DNA from: Patescibacteria group bacterium UBA2193
Lineage (GTDB): Bacteria; Patescibacteriota; Minisyncoccia; Moranbacterales; DUUL01
Length of the DNA: 21,647 bases
Assembly: GCA_002327335.1 (NCBI GenBank)
Contig: DCVH01000093.1
Coordinates: forward strand, 1-21,647
Reading direction: 5' to 3'
Shown in pieces: positions 1 to 8,039 of the stretch. The first letter of the stretch is position 1, and every line of letters begins with the position of its first letter. Position numbers and translations under genes: made by a program. The notes beneath the pieces are model-generated. The model was not told the DNA's origin. It saw only the letters and a list, made by a program, of their open reading frames with translations, and ran no database searches.

Positions 1-332
1 TCAATCTTCCAATCGCTCTTAATGAGATAATCACAAGACTCTCCTTCAAGGCTTTTCTTGACTTCTTCATCATCACTCAGGTTGCTCAAAATGATTATTG
101 GTAAATCTTTTCCTTCTTCTGTTTTTTTGAAAATCTTGAAAAATGTCACTCCGTCCATATAAGGCATAATGATATCAAGAAGAATTAGGTCCGGTTTTTC
201 TTTTGAAGCAACCTCAAGTCCGATTTCACCATTAGCTGCCTCGACTACGTCAAATCCTTCCAACACGAATTTTTCATTCAGCGCCTTTCTGATCGACATC
301 TCGTCTTCGATGATGAGAATCTTTTTTTTCAT
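1..332 (-). CDS. Stand-alone response regulator receiver protein (C-terminus cut by window edge)
   Basis: The frame starts with ATG at 332 and runs off the left edge after 110 codons, so the last helix is missing. The visible part is a CheY-type receiver domain. It has an acidic pocket in IIEDE (E9, D10, E11), a phosphoacceptor Asp at about D53 in LLDIIMPYMDG, a switch Ser in ILSNLS, and a conserved Lys at about K105 in YLIKSD. No output domain is visible, and if the protein ends soon after the edge it would be a single-domain receiver. Its start lies 2 bp after the stop of the preceding receiver gene, so the two are almost certainly co-transcribed with the large histidine kinase upstream. 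Receivers of this kind take a phosphoryl group from a histidine kinase. The target here is unknown, but the context suggests the pilus. Confidence 0.9.
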   Translation of the reverse strand, partial: MKKKILIIEDEMSIRKALNEKFVLEGFDVVEAANGEIGLEVASKEKPDLILLDIIMPYMDGVTFFKIFKKTEEGKDLPIIILSNLSDDEEVKKSLEGESCDYLIKSDWKI

Positions 333-334
333 AA

Positions 335-730
335 TTATTCTTTAACATTTAAAGCTTGCTTAATATCCTCAATTACCTTGTCCAAATGGACATCGGACTT
401 TGTGTAATATTTATTAATACCCAACTTTAGATATGCACTGACCTTCTCTTGACCGGCAGTATTTGACACAACAAACACTGGGATGCCTTTCCACTCATCA
501 TTGCTTTTCAATTCAACGACAAATTCCAATCCATTTTTTTCTCCGAGAAGATAGTGATCCAGCCAAATAACATCAACCCCTTCCGGTTTTTTCAATAAAT
601 CAATTGCCTCTGAGACCGATCGGGCTTGCAATGGTCTCAGTCCACTTTTTTCTATTTTGATGCCAATCGCCTTTGAGAGTGGCAATTCATCTTCGACGAT
701 GAGAATCACTTTTTTTTCTTCATTTTTCAT
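335..730 (-). CDS. Single-domain response regulator (CheY-like receiver)
   Basis: This 131-residue protein is a complete receiver domain with no effector domain. The acidic pair is in LIVEDE (E13, D14), the phosphoacceptor is probably D58 in IWLDHYLLG, the switch residue region is VVSNTAG (S89, N90, T91), and the conserved Lys is K111 in YYTKSD. The residues after D58 are HYLLGEKNG instead of the usual xxMPxMDG loop, so the active-site loop is atypical, although the Asp is kept. The gene lies 57 bp after the large histidine kinase gene and 2 bp before a second receiver gene, which suggests a kinase with two soluble phosphoacceptors. It probably acts in the cytoplasm by protein-protein contact. 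Alternatively, one receiver may act as a phosphate sink for the other. Confidence 0.92.
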   Translation of the reverse strand: MKNEEKKVILIVEDELPLSKAIGIKIEKSGLRPLQARSVSEAIDLLKKPEGVDVIWLDHYLLGEKNGLEFVVELKSNDEWKGIPVFVVSNTAGQEKVSAYLKLGINKYYTKSDVHLDKVIEDIKQALNVKE

Positions 731-787
731 TTGTTTTTTGTCCTTTTGAGCTGGCGTTAGCCATTATTCAATCAGGATTATTAATAT

Positions 788-3700
788 TTAATCGAGTTTT
801 TTTGTCCCCTCCTTTGCTGCCATTCCAGAAAGAGGCATTTCTACAAAAAATGTCGTTCCCTTGTTTTCTTTTGATTCAAACCAGATTCTTCCTCCAGTAT
901 AATCAACTATCAATTTTATCAAATAAAGACCAAGCCCGGTTCCCTCGGTGTCACTTTGTCGAACATTGTCAGCTCTGAATAATTTTTCAAAAATTTTGTC
1001 TTTTTGATATTCCGGGATGCCCAAACCATTATCTGCTATTTCAATTGTAAATCTTTTATCTTGCTTCTTAATTGAAATTTTTATCTTTCCTTTTTCGGGC
1101 GTATATTTAACCGCATTAGAAAGCAAATTTTGGAAAATAATGGTCATTAATTTTGGATCAACACTAATTTCAGGAAAATCTTTTTCATAATCCTTTTCGA
1201 TAGTCATTTGTCTCTTCTCAATGTCGGGGTTCAGTTCAGACAACATCTTATTTGCCATTTCCGGGATGTTGGATATTTCCGGCTCAACAATGAAAGTTCC
1301 CAACTCCATGCGAGAAACATTTAACAATGAATTGACAAGATCAATCATCCGTTGATTACTTCCATAAATTTCTTGCAAATAATCTTTTTGCTCTGCACTA
1401 ATTTCGCCGGCATCCCCTGCCAATAGCATTTCCGCAAACCAATTTATTGACGACAACGGGGTTCTTAATTGGTGAGAAGCGAGAGAAACAAATTCCGTTT
1501 TCGCCTTATCAATCTCTTCTTCTCTGGTCATATCCCGAAAAACAACGACACAACCAACAACTTCTCCCTTATTGTTTTTAACGGGAGCAGCACTATCGGC
1601 CACTGGAATTTCCTGCCCATCCTTTTTTATCAAGATGGTATGTCGCGCCATTTCTTTTATCTTCCCTTCTTCAATGGCACTTTTTATGAAATCATGATCC
1701 ACTCCATCACCATTGTCTTTAAAAACAAAATTCAAAATTTTCCTATAATTACTGCCAACCGCTTCATTAACATCATAGCCAGAAAGATCAGAGGCGACCT
1801 GATTGAACATTATTATGTTCAAATCCCTGTCAACAACAAAAACTCCGTCACCGATACTTTGGAGAATCGCACTGATTCTGTCCTTTTCTTCCTCAAGACT
1901 TTCTTTTTCCTCGTCAACGTCCTCCAGAATATTGAGCATCGCCTTTTGAGAATCATCCATAAAAGAAAGTGCCTTTTGCAATTCCCTGGTTCTTTTTTGA
2001 ATTTTATCTTCCAACGAAACATAGGAATTTTTAAGCTCTCCAGACATCTGGTTAAATGCTTGAGCCAACTCCTGAAATTCATCTTTAGTGGCAATTTCCA
2101 TTTTAAAATCAAGGTTTCCCCGAGAAACTAATCTCACCCCATTTAATAATTTTGCCATTGGGATGGAAAATTTTCTAGAAAAGAAATAGCTAAAAACCAA
2201 GGCGATCGATAGCATTAAAAGAATCAGGATAAAAAAGAATAATGACAATTTATTCAAATCCTTTTCAAGAAATTCTTTTTTATCAATTTTTCTCACCAGA
2301 TTCCAGTCCATGGTCGGCAAATATTGAATGGCCCCCAAAACCTCCTCCTCCCTATAATCAATATATGAAACTATATTAGTATTTTTGCTCAAAGAAGATT
2401 TATTCTTAAATACAGAAAAAGCCATGCTGTCCTCATCAAGAACGGCATTGCTTCTTGTTTTTAAAGGAGAAATAATTTTCCCCTCTCGATTAACTAGATA
2501 TGTTTCATCCGATGATTCTGCGTCAGAACCATCTTCTAGCAATATCTTATACAGATTTTCCACCTTTACCTTGCCAACTATTCTCCCAGAATCTTTGATG
2601 TCAGAAAAAACAATTAACTCGTTTTCTTTCGTCTTATTGTTATATTCTAAGTCACGAACCATTGACTGTTTTATTTCTCTATAATAATGTTCACCACTCC
2701 CCACCCCTAAAACATAGGAATAATCACTCCCCGTAATAGACGGATTTGAAGATGCGACCACAATCCCATCCCCATTAATTAATGACAATTCACTGAAACC
2801 ATCCCCCCTGCTTTCTGATAACTTCGAAACAATATAGTTAAAAAGATCTTGATCGTTCGAGTCATTCAAAAAATCAGAAAATTTTGCACTGATGCCGATT
2901 ACTTCAATTAATTCAACCTGTTTTGCCAAAAACATTTCCACGTTATCCGCCTTCTCTTCTGCGGTTATTTCAAGTTCCCTGCTTGTACTTTCAACTAAAA
3001 AATTACTAACCACACCATAAAATAAAGAAAAGCTAACTATTCCAGAAACAAAAACAACGGAGAGGAAAGCGGTTATCAAGCGAAATCTAATTGGATAACG
3101 CTTGTCATTCATGTTCATCGCCCGATATTCATAGATAACGTAATAAAGAAATCCAATCAAAATAATCGATGCCAGATTCGCCAATCTTGGAAAATTTATT
3201 CCCAATAATGGAAAAACCAGATTAGTCAAAACACCGCCAAATAGAGGAAAACACAAACCGATAGTTATCAATCTCAAGGCCTTCCTTTCATCTCTGCCTT
3301 TTTCCTTGAAATATTTTGTTATTGATATTCCGAATGAAACAATAAGGGGAAGTGCTATTGCCAAAGCATAAAAAACATAGAAATCTCCTTCAACATAGCC
3401 AACTTCCCAAATTTCTCGCCCAATAATATTTGTTTTTATTAACTTTTCAGACAAAAAAAAGTAGATATCAAACGGAATAAACACTCCCCAAAAAATAATT
3501 CGATAAATCCAGAAACATCTTCTCTTGCAAAGGTCATTAAACTCCAAAACAAATCTCAATAAAAGCAATGTTACAAAACTAGCAGCGATAAAAGTTGCCC
3601 TCCACAAGAAAACATGAATTTCCTTACTGAAAATATCCAGCGGAGACAATATTTGCAAACAAGTCCAAATGGCAACACTGGCAATTAAATACATCAAGGC

Positions 3701-3805
3701 AATAGCTGCTGCCGGTTTCTTTTTTTGTTTTTTTAGAAAAATAAAAAAGACCAAAGCAACAACAACAGAGAGGATATAAATGAGAATAAAAATCGTACTA
3801 AGCAT
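788..3805 (-). CDS. Large multi-sensor membrane histidine kinase (7TM-Cache-HAMP-PAS-HisKA-HATPase)
   Basis: The protein has 1005 residues. Residues 1-230 contain about seven hydrophobic segments and resemble the histidine kinase N-terminal 7TM region. A further helix (about 240-265), an extracytoplasmic Cache-like sensor (about 270-510) and another helix (about 520-543) follow. Then come a HAMP linker (to about 600), a coiled coil, a PAS domain (about 640-762) and the kinase core. The H-box is SLASHQLRTPLSS with H778, the N-box has N893 and N897, the G1 box is IADNGLGIP (D925), and the G2 box is EGTGLGLYL (954-962). All catalytic motifs are intact, so it should autophosphorylate and pass phosphate to a receiver; two receiver genes follow directly. 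It begins 2 bp after the stop of the Cache-HAMP gene, indicating one operon. Two membrane sensor modules plus a PAS domain in one kinase suggest integration of several signals. The ligands cannot be read from sequence. Confidence 0.93.
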   Translation of the reverse strand: MLSTIFILIYILSVVVALVFFIFLKKQKKKPAAAIALMYLIASVAIWTCLQILSPLDIFSKEIHVFLWRATFIAASFVTLLLLRFVLEFNDLCKRRCFWIYRIIFWGVFIPFDIYFFLSEKLIKTNIIGREIWEVGYVEGDFYVFYALAIALPLIVSFGISITKYFKEKGRDERKALRLITIGLCFPLFGGVLTNLVFPLLGINFPRLANLASIILIGFLYYVIYEYRAMNMNDKRYPIRFRLITAFLSVVFVSGIVSFSLFYGVVSNFLVESTSRELEITAEEKADNVEMFLAKQVELIEVIGISAKFSDFLNDSNDQDLFNYIVSKLSESRGDGFSELSLINGDGIVVASSNPSITGSDYSYVLGVGSGEHYYREIKQSMVRDLEYNNKTKENELIVFSDIKDSGRIVGKVKVENLYKILLEDGSDAESSDETYLVNREGKIISPLKTRSNAVLDEDSMAFSVFKNKSSLSKNTNIVSYIDYREEEVLGAIQYLPTMDWNLVRKIDKKEFLEKDLNKLSLFFFILILLMLSIALVFSYFFSRKFSIPMAKLLNGVRLVSRGNLDFKMEIATKDEFQELAQAFNQMSGELKNSYVSLEDKIQKRTRELQKALSFMDDSQKAMLNILEDVDEEKESLEEEKDRISAILQSIGDGVFVVDRDLNIIMFNQVASDLSGYDVNEAVGSNYRKILNFVFKDNGDGVDHDFIKSAIEEGKIKEMARHTILIKKDGQEIPVADSAAPVKNNKGEVVGCVVVFRDMTREEEIDKAKTEFVSLASHQLRTPLSSINWFAEMLLAGDAGEISAEQKDYLQEIYGSNQRMIDLVNSLLNVSRMELGTFIVEPEISNIPEMANKMLSELNPDIEKRQMTIEKDYEKDFPEISVDPKLMTIIFQNLLSNAVKYTPEKGKIKISIKKQDKRFTIEIADNGLGIPEYQKDKIFEKLFRADNVRQSDTEGTGLGLYLIKLIVDYTGGRIWFESKENKGTTFFVEMPLSGMAAKEGTKKLD

Positions 3806-3807
3806 TT

Positions 3808-5070
3808 TTATAAATTTTTTAATTTTTTAATTTCCTTTTTCAGTTCTCTCATTTTTAATTCCCTGTTTACCATGTGCCTATTTAGCTCTTCGGTGCTTTG
3901 TGTTCTTTTTTTAACCTCATCAATAACTCGTTGTTTATCCTTCTTAATTTTTTCACTCATCTCATTAAAAACCAATCCAAGCTCTTCGAATTCATCATTT
4001 GTATCAATATTTATCTTTGGATAATAGCCAGCCATCACTTCCTCGGCCGCAGCTTTCAAAACAGAAAGTGGTTGAAGATAGTTACTTATAAGGAAATAAA
4101 TTAATATAAAAGCAAAAATCACTGGGGCGATTATGAAAATGATTAAATAAAAAATCATCTTATAAATATCATTGAGATATTTATCCACCTCTTTTTCAAT
4201 AATCAAATAGAATTGAAATCCCTCTAACTTTGATACCACAAGAATCTCTCTTTCCTTGTCAGCTTCGTCATATATATCAAAAACAGATGTTTTATTACCA
4301 ATAGAAGGAAGAACTTCCTGAATAATCCCATATTGCAAAAATTCAACATTGCTAAATCGCCCCTCCTCTTTGATAACAGAAAGACTCTTGTCATCAATGA
4401 CTCCAAGACTTTTATAGATTCTCTCATTCAAGTCGGAAGCCAGAACAATGCCATCGCTATCGACAAACATTAAATGCGCATCATTGAAAGTTTTTTGCTT
4501 ATTAACAATGTTCGCTATGACATCCCTCTTAATAACAGCCAACAGCACTCCGACATTTATGCCGTCTTCATTTTCAACGGGAACAGAAAGATAGTACCCG
4601 TTTGTCCCAAAAATGCTTCCCTCAAAAAAAGAAACAAAGGGGTCCCCCTTGATTGATTCAATGAAGTATCTTTTTGAACTATGATTAACAGAAGAAAATT
4701 CACCATCGTTCATCGAAACAATAACATTACCACTTTTGTCTATTAATTGCAGCTCTTGAAAATCATTGCTTGAATTGCAAGACTTCATCATTTCAACCAG
4801 ATTGCTTGATTTTTCTTGAGAATAATTTTCAAAAATATCAACAACAAGAAAACGTTTCGACAACTCTTCTATTGAAGATGACAAATCGCCAAAAGAGCTA
4901 TTTATTTCATTTGATTGCAAATTTGCGATGATCTTCAAGTTTTCTTTCTCGACATCCAAAACCCCAGATTTTACCTGGAAAAATACAAGTACCACTGCCA
5001 ACGCACCACAAACAGCTATAGCAAAAACAACATTGGCAATCAACTTATCTTTGATTTTTATATTCTTCAT
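3808..5070 (-). CDS. Cache-HAMP transmembrane sensor without an output domain
   Basis: The protein has 420 residues: a transmembrane helix at about 9-31, an extracytoplasmic double-Cache-like sensor at about 33-300 (with paired LQLIDKSGNVIVS and MFVDSDGIVLAS strands typical of Cache folds), a second helix at about 304-330, and a HAMP domain at about 330-382 (motif NDEFEELGLVFNEMS). A short basic coiled coil (385-420) ends it. No HisKA, methyl-accepting, GGDEF or HD domain follows, so this is a sensor with no visible output. Its last 25 residues (NRHMVNRELKMRELKKEI, from N397) match the tail of the upstream PAS protein. The ATG overlaps the stop of that gene in an ATGA, and the kinase gene starts 2 bp downstream. 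It may form complexes with the neighbouring kinase through the HAMP and coil. That partnership is inferred. Confidence 0.85.
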   Translation of the reverse strand: MKNIKIKDKLIANVVFAIAVCGALAVVLVFFQVKSGVLDVEKENLKIIANLQSNEINSSFGDLSSSIEELSKRFLVVDIFENYSQEKSSNLVEMMKSCNSSNDFQELQLIDKSGNVIVSMNDGEFSSVNHSSKRYFIESIKGDPFVSFFEGSIFGTNGYYLSVPVENEDGINVGVLLAVIKRDVIANIVNKQKTFNDAHLMFVDSDGIVLASDLNERIYKSLGVIDDKSLSVIKEEGRFSNVEFLQYGIIQEVLPSIGNKTSVFDIYDEADKEREILVVSKLEGFQFYLIIEKEVDKYLNDIYKMIFYLIIFIIAPVIFAFILIYFLISNYLQPLSVLKAAAEEVMAGYYPKINIDTNDEFEELGLVFNEMSEKIKKDKQRVIDEVKKRTQSTEELNRHMVNRELKMRELKKEIKKLKNL

Positions 5071-6530
5071 CGATTTTTATCTTTTTTTATCAAACTTATC
5101 TCTTGCTTGAGTTTTATCATCTTGAGTTCTCGCCCAATCATTAGCCTGTTCATTTCTTCCATTTGTTCCATTTTTTCCTTTAGCTGAATTTGCGAATTTT
5201 TATCCTCAGTAATATCTTCAATCATAACCAAATATCCAGCCCTCCCTTTTTGCAGAGGCGTGATACTTACGCTCACATATATTTTACCGGTTTTTTTTGT
5301 TTTATATAATCTGAACTTTTTTACTTTTTCGAAATCAAAAACATTTTCATATTTGACAGCCACTCCCTTTTTAATTAATTTAATTTGCTCTTTGGGGATA
5401 TTGGGATCATCAAAAAGGTTAAATCCCTCTACTGCCTCCTCGCCGGAAACACCAAAAATATTCAATATCTTTTCATTAACTTTATTTAATACTCCTTTTT
5501 CGTCGTACAACTCTATTCCAATTGGAGAATTGTCAAATATCTCCTCCAACTTTTCCTCGTTTTTCTCAAGTTCAGTTTCGTTTTTTTTCTTCTCGGTGAT
5601 GTCCCTAATAATCGCCCACATCCCTGTTGGAACGCCAGTTTTTTGGTCTTTGATAATCCAAGTCCTTAGGCTCACTGGGAATATTGTCCCGTTTTTTCGC
5701 TTATACTCCTTCTCATAAGGGTCAGAAAATCCTCTCGGAAGAATTTGATTTTTAAGAATTTCCGCTTCTTTTGCATGCCACTTTTGCGGAGTTATATCAA
5801 GATAACTCAATTTGAACACTTCCACTCTTGAGTATCCAAGCATATCAAGAAAGGCATGATTACAGTCAACCACAACGCCTTTCATATCAACTCTTACGAT
5901 TCCGTCTTTAATAGAATTAAAAAGATAACTGTACTTTTCTTCTTTTTCTCTAACTTTCTCCTTAGTATAAATTTTTTCCGTAATATCATCATAAACTGAA
6001 ACAATATCGCCAGTTGGCGCTTTGTAAATATAATTTTCCCGAAAACTTACCCTGCCATTCCGATCAACATATTTCCCTTGTGGCATATACTGAGGCTCTC
6101 CTGTTTCATAGGATTCTTTCAATAAAGCAAGGATTCCGAATTCAATCACTTTCGGAAAAACCTTCCGAATCTCCTTCCCCACAACATCACCCTTCAAAAT
6201 TCCTTCTATTCTTTCGGCTTGTCGATTGAAATCTTTTAAATAGAATTCTTTTCCATTTTTCCTTGGCTCATAAACGACGACCGCATTCTTAATGTTATCA
6301 AATAAGTCCAAGCTTTGATCAGAAACAACTGTTTGTTTTGAAAATTTATTTTCCGTTTTTTTTAATATCTTTCTTGTTTCTTGTTTTTTAATTATTTTTT
6401 TTGTTGTTTTTTTTATTTTTTCTTTCCTTGGAGCATTTTTAAAAACAACCTTTTTCAAGCCAGAAAAGACTGATACTAAATCAGTCTTTTCTTTTATCCC
6501 TTTCCTCTTTCGTTTTTTATTTTGAAACAT
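5067..6530 (-). CDS. Cytoplasmic triple-PAS protein with basic N-terminus and coiled tail, no kinase domain
   Basis: The protein has 487 residues. Residues 1-66 are very Lys/Arg-rich and probably disordered, or bind membrane or nucleic acid. Three PAS/PAC units follow at about 73-190, 199-316 and 327-445, each ending in the characteristic D-ITE-K motif (DDITEKIY, RDITEKKK, EDITEDKN). The C-terminal coil (446-487) holds NRLMIGRELKMIKLKQEI (from N461), nearly the same tail as in the next gene. No transmembrane helix or signal peptide is seen, so it should be cytoplasmic. There is no catalytic domain. It lies 35 bp after the second pilin gene and overlaps the Cache-HAMP gene by 4 bp. PAS domains bind small ligands or cofactors and mediate dimerisation. 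I infer that it is an accessory input protein for the downstream histidine kinase, possibly linking metabolic state to pilus activity. Confidence 0.87.
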   Translation of the reverse strand: MFQNKKRKRKGIKEKTDLVSVFSGLKKVVFKNAPRKEKIKKTTKKIIKKQETRKILKKTENKFSKQTVVSDQSLDLFDNIKNAVVVYEPRKNGKEFYLKDFNRQAERIEGILKGDVVGKEIRKVFPKVIEFGILALLKESYETGEPQYMPQGKYVDRNGRVSFRENYIYKAPTGDIVSVYDDITEKIYTKEKVREKEEKYSYLFNSIKDGIVRVDMKGVVVDCNHAFLDMLGYSRVEVFKLSYLDITPQKWHAKEAEILKNQILPRGFSDPYEKEYKRKNGTIFPVSLRTWIIKDQKTGVPTGMWAIIRDITEKKKNETELEKNEEKLEEIFDNSPIGIELYDEKGVLNKVNEKILNIFGVSGEEAVEGFNLFDDPNIPKEQIKLIKKGVAVKYENVFDFEKVKKFRLYKTKKTGKIYVSVSITPLQKGRAGYLVMIEDITEDKNSQIQLKEKMEQMEEMNRLMIGRELKMIKLKQEISLIKKDKNR

Positions 6531-6565
6531 AAAAAAATTCTAAAAACTTCAAAACAAATCCACTA

Positions 6566-7033
6566 CTATCTTGTCACACTAATTGTTGCACCTTGTTCCA
6601 CACTTGGAGCACTTACAGTGATGCGCCCATATTGAGATTTAACAATTTCATACCCAGTACTATTGACTGTTGAACCAGTTGGATCAGCTGGAATGGCCGT
6701 GAGGTATTTTTCTTGATCAGTAAGAGCTGAAAGACTCACAAGCCCCGTGCAAGTTCCACCAGTTTGGCAAATAACCCCAGGCGTTTCGGTGATTGTGGCT
6801 GGCAATGTTCCATTGTTATCAACGGTGTATTGATAAACTGCATTCAAAATGGTGTTCACATCAGCTCTTCGTTGAGCATTTCTTGTCTCACCAAGTTGCT
6901 TATTAGGGTTAATTGCCACAATCACGATTCCAGCGAGAATTGCAATCGCCGCCACCACCAAAAGGATTTCCAAAAGAGTAAATCCCTTGTTAAGTTTTTG
7001 ATTAAACTTTTTTGACCGGCAACATATGTTCAT
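6566..7033 (-). CDS. Type IV pilin-like protein (second of a tandem pair)
   Basis: I start this at ATG 7033 (155 residues) rather than an upstream TTG at 7060, because an AGGA lies 6 bases before the ATG and the leader is then a normal 17 residues. The class III signal is NKG|FTLLE, with predicted cleavage by prepilin peptidase between G17 and F18 and the conserved Glu at mature position 5 (E22). The hydrophobic helix continues with ILLVVAAIAILAG, followed by INPNKQLGETRNAQRRADV and a small C-terminal head with one Cys pair (C89, C94). Such proteins are extracted from the membrane and polymerised into a pilus by PilB and PilC, both encoded upstream. It is a close paralogue of the gene at 7076-7540, with a 50-nt identical stretch, but its head domain has diverged. 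It could be a major pilin or an abundant minor one. Confidence 0.92.
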   Translation of the reverse strand: MNICCRSKKFNQKLNKGFTLLEILLVVAAIAILAGIVIVAINPNKQLGETRNAQRRADVNTILNAVYQYTVDNNGTLPATITETPGVICQTGGTCTGLVSLSALTDQEKYLTAIPADPTGSTVNSTGYEIVKSQYGRITVSAPSVEQGATISVTR

Positions 7034-7075
7034 ATTAATTCCTGAATTTTTATTTCTCAATCTTAGATTCTTGAA

Positions 7076-7540
7076 CTATTTGGTAACTGTTATTTGAGCA
7101 CCATTTTCTGCATCTGGAGCAGAAACAGTGATTCGATTGTCCGCAGACCTGACAATTTCATAACAAGTTGAGCTTGTTGTATCACACTGAGGATCAGCAG
7201 GAATTACTGTTATATAGACCTGATTAGTAATTAGAACTCCCAGGTCGACAAATCCTGCTGTAGCACAAGCTGCTCCAGTAGTTGAGCAAACAGCAGTAGC
7301 CGTTGTATCAATTCCTGTTGGGATTTCTCCATCGTTGTCAACTGAATACTGATAAACTGCGTTCAAAATCGCGTTAACGTCAGACCATCGTTGCGAATTT
7401 CTCGTGTCACCCAATTGTTTATTAGGATTAATTGCCACAATCACAATTCCGGCAAGAATTGCAATCGCCGCCACCACCAAAAGGATTTCCAAAAGAGTAA
7501 ATCCTTTTCTGTCACTTGGCATAAAGTTTTTCATCTTCAT
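7076..7540 (-). CDS. Type IV pilin-like protein (first of a tandem pair, candidate major pilin)
   Basis: The protein has 154 residues. Its 13-residue leader ends DRKG|FTLLE, with cleavage expected between G13 and F14 and Glu at mature position 5. The N-terminal helix (ILLVVAAIAILAGIVIVAINPNK) is the same as in the downstream paralogue. The head has four cysteines: C85 and C92 in a Ser/Thr/Ala-rich loop, and C119 and C126 in the segment before the shared YEIV strand. The paralogue has Gly at or near the second pair, so the disulfide pattern differs between the two. A candidate promoter (7582-7610) lies upstream on the same strand, consistent with extra expression expected of a structural pilin. 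The ATG used is at 7540; two further in-frame ATGs follow within seven codons. Whether it or its neighbour is the main fibre subunit cannot be decided from sequence. Confidence 0.92.
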   Translation of the reverse strand: MKMKNFMPSDRKGFTLLEILLVVAAIAILAGIVIVAINPNKQLGDTRNSQRWSDVNAILNAVYQYSVDNDGEIPTGIDTTATAVCSTTGAACATAGFVDLGVLITNQVYITVIPADPQCDTTSSTCYEIVRSADNRITVSAPDAENGAQITVTK

Positions 7541-7581
7541 TTTTTTATTTTTTATTTTTTATTAAAAATCTTCTTGAATTC

Positions 7582-7610
7582 AGAATATCATAATTTGTTT
7601 TTTAAGACAA
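7582..7610 (-). promoter_or_regulatory. Candidate sigma-70 promoter upstream of the tandem pilins
   Basis: Read on the minus strand, TTGTCT (7605-7610) is followed after 17 bp by TATTCT (7582-7587). The -10 is preceded by TGA, an extended -10 element. It lies about 40 bp before the pilin ATG at 7540, in the 89-bp gap after the PilX-like gene. Each hexamer matches the consensus at 4 of 6 positions. The AT-rich context makes chance matches likely, so this is a moderate call. Confidence 0.4.
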
Positions 7611-7629
7611 TAGCAATCTTGGGTTATTT

Positions 7630-8028
7630 TCAATCCGCCACTTCTTGCCAAGGATTGACCTGGAGATATGGGCGAAACTGGTCTACTGTGACAGAAATTT
7701 TTCGCACAACTGTTCCGACTCTTCCAATAGCAGCTATTGTTTTAGGAGCCATTGGACTTGAAACAGAATAAGAGCAATTTCCTTGACCGAAAATCAAATT
7801 TCCCATTCCAATATAAGCATCATCATCCCAAACTTGTTGCAAAGCCTCTTCAACACAAGCGTTAGCCAATGCCTTGGCTTGATTTGATTGTTCCAAAACA
7901 AAACTGCTTCTTGATGCACCAAGTCCCAACAAAACCAAAGAAGTTGCCACGGACAAGCCAATCGCTCCCACAATAAGAATGCTTATGAGAGCAACATATC
8001 CTTCATTTCTGATTTTTATTTTTTTCAT
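7630..8028 (-). CDS. PilX-like minor pilin or pilus assembly protein
   Basis: I place the start at ATG 8028 (132 residues). The frame stays open to 8133, but that extension would translate an inverted-repeat element and gives a sequence unlike any pilin. The protein begins MKKIKIRNEGYVALIS, with a hydrophobic helix at about 11-36. It lacks the FTLxE consensus: the Gly is G10, followed by Tyr, and mature position 5 is Ile, not Glu. This is typical of PilX/GspK-type minor components, which lack Glu5 and can cap the fibre tip. The helix continues with SNQAKALANACVEEALQQVW. Two cysteines (C58, C85) could form a disulfide. It sits between the PilW-like gene and the two main pilins. PilX is the best guess from order and features, but the family assignment is loose. 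Confidence 0.72.
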   Translation of the reverse strand: MKKIKIRNEGYVALISILIVGAIGLSVATSLVLLGLGASRSSFVLEQSNQAKALANACVEEALQQVWDDDAYIGMGNLIFGQGNCSYSVSSPMAPKTIAAIGRVGTVVRKISVTVDQFRPYLQVNPWQEVAD

Positions 8029-8039
8029 AAAATTATATT

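Noticed and set aside
1469..2131. 220-codon plus-strand open frame opposite the histidine kinase gene
   Set aside because: It lies antisense to the HAMP, coil and PAS coding sequence, and its product is rich in Phe, Asn and Ile with no domain. The opposite strand encodes an unmistakable kinase.
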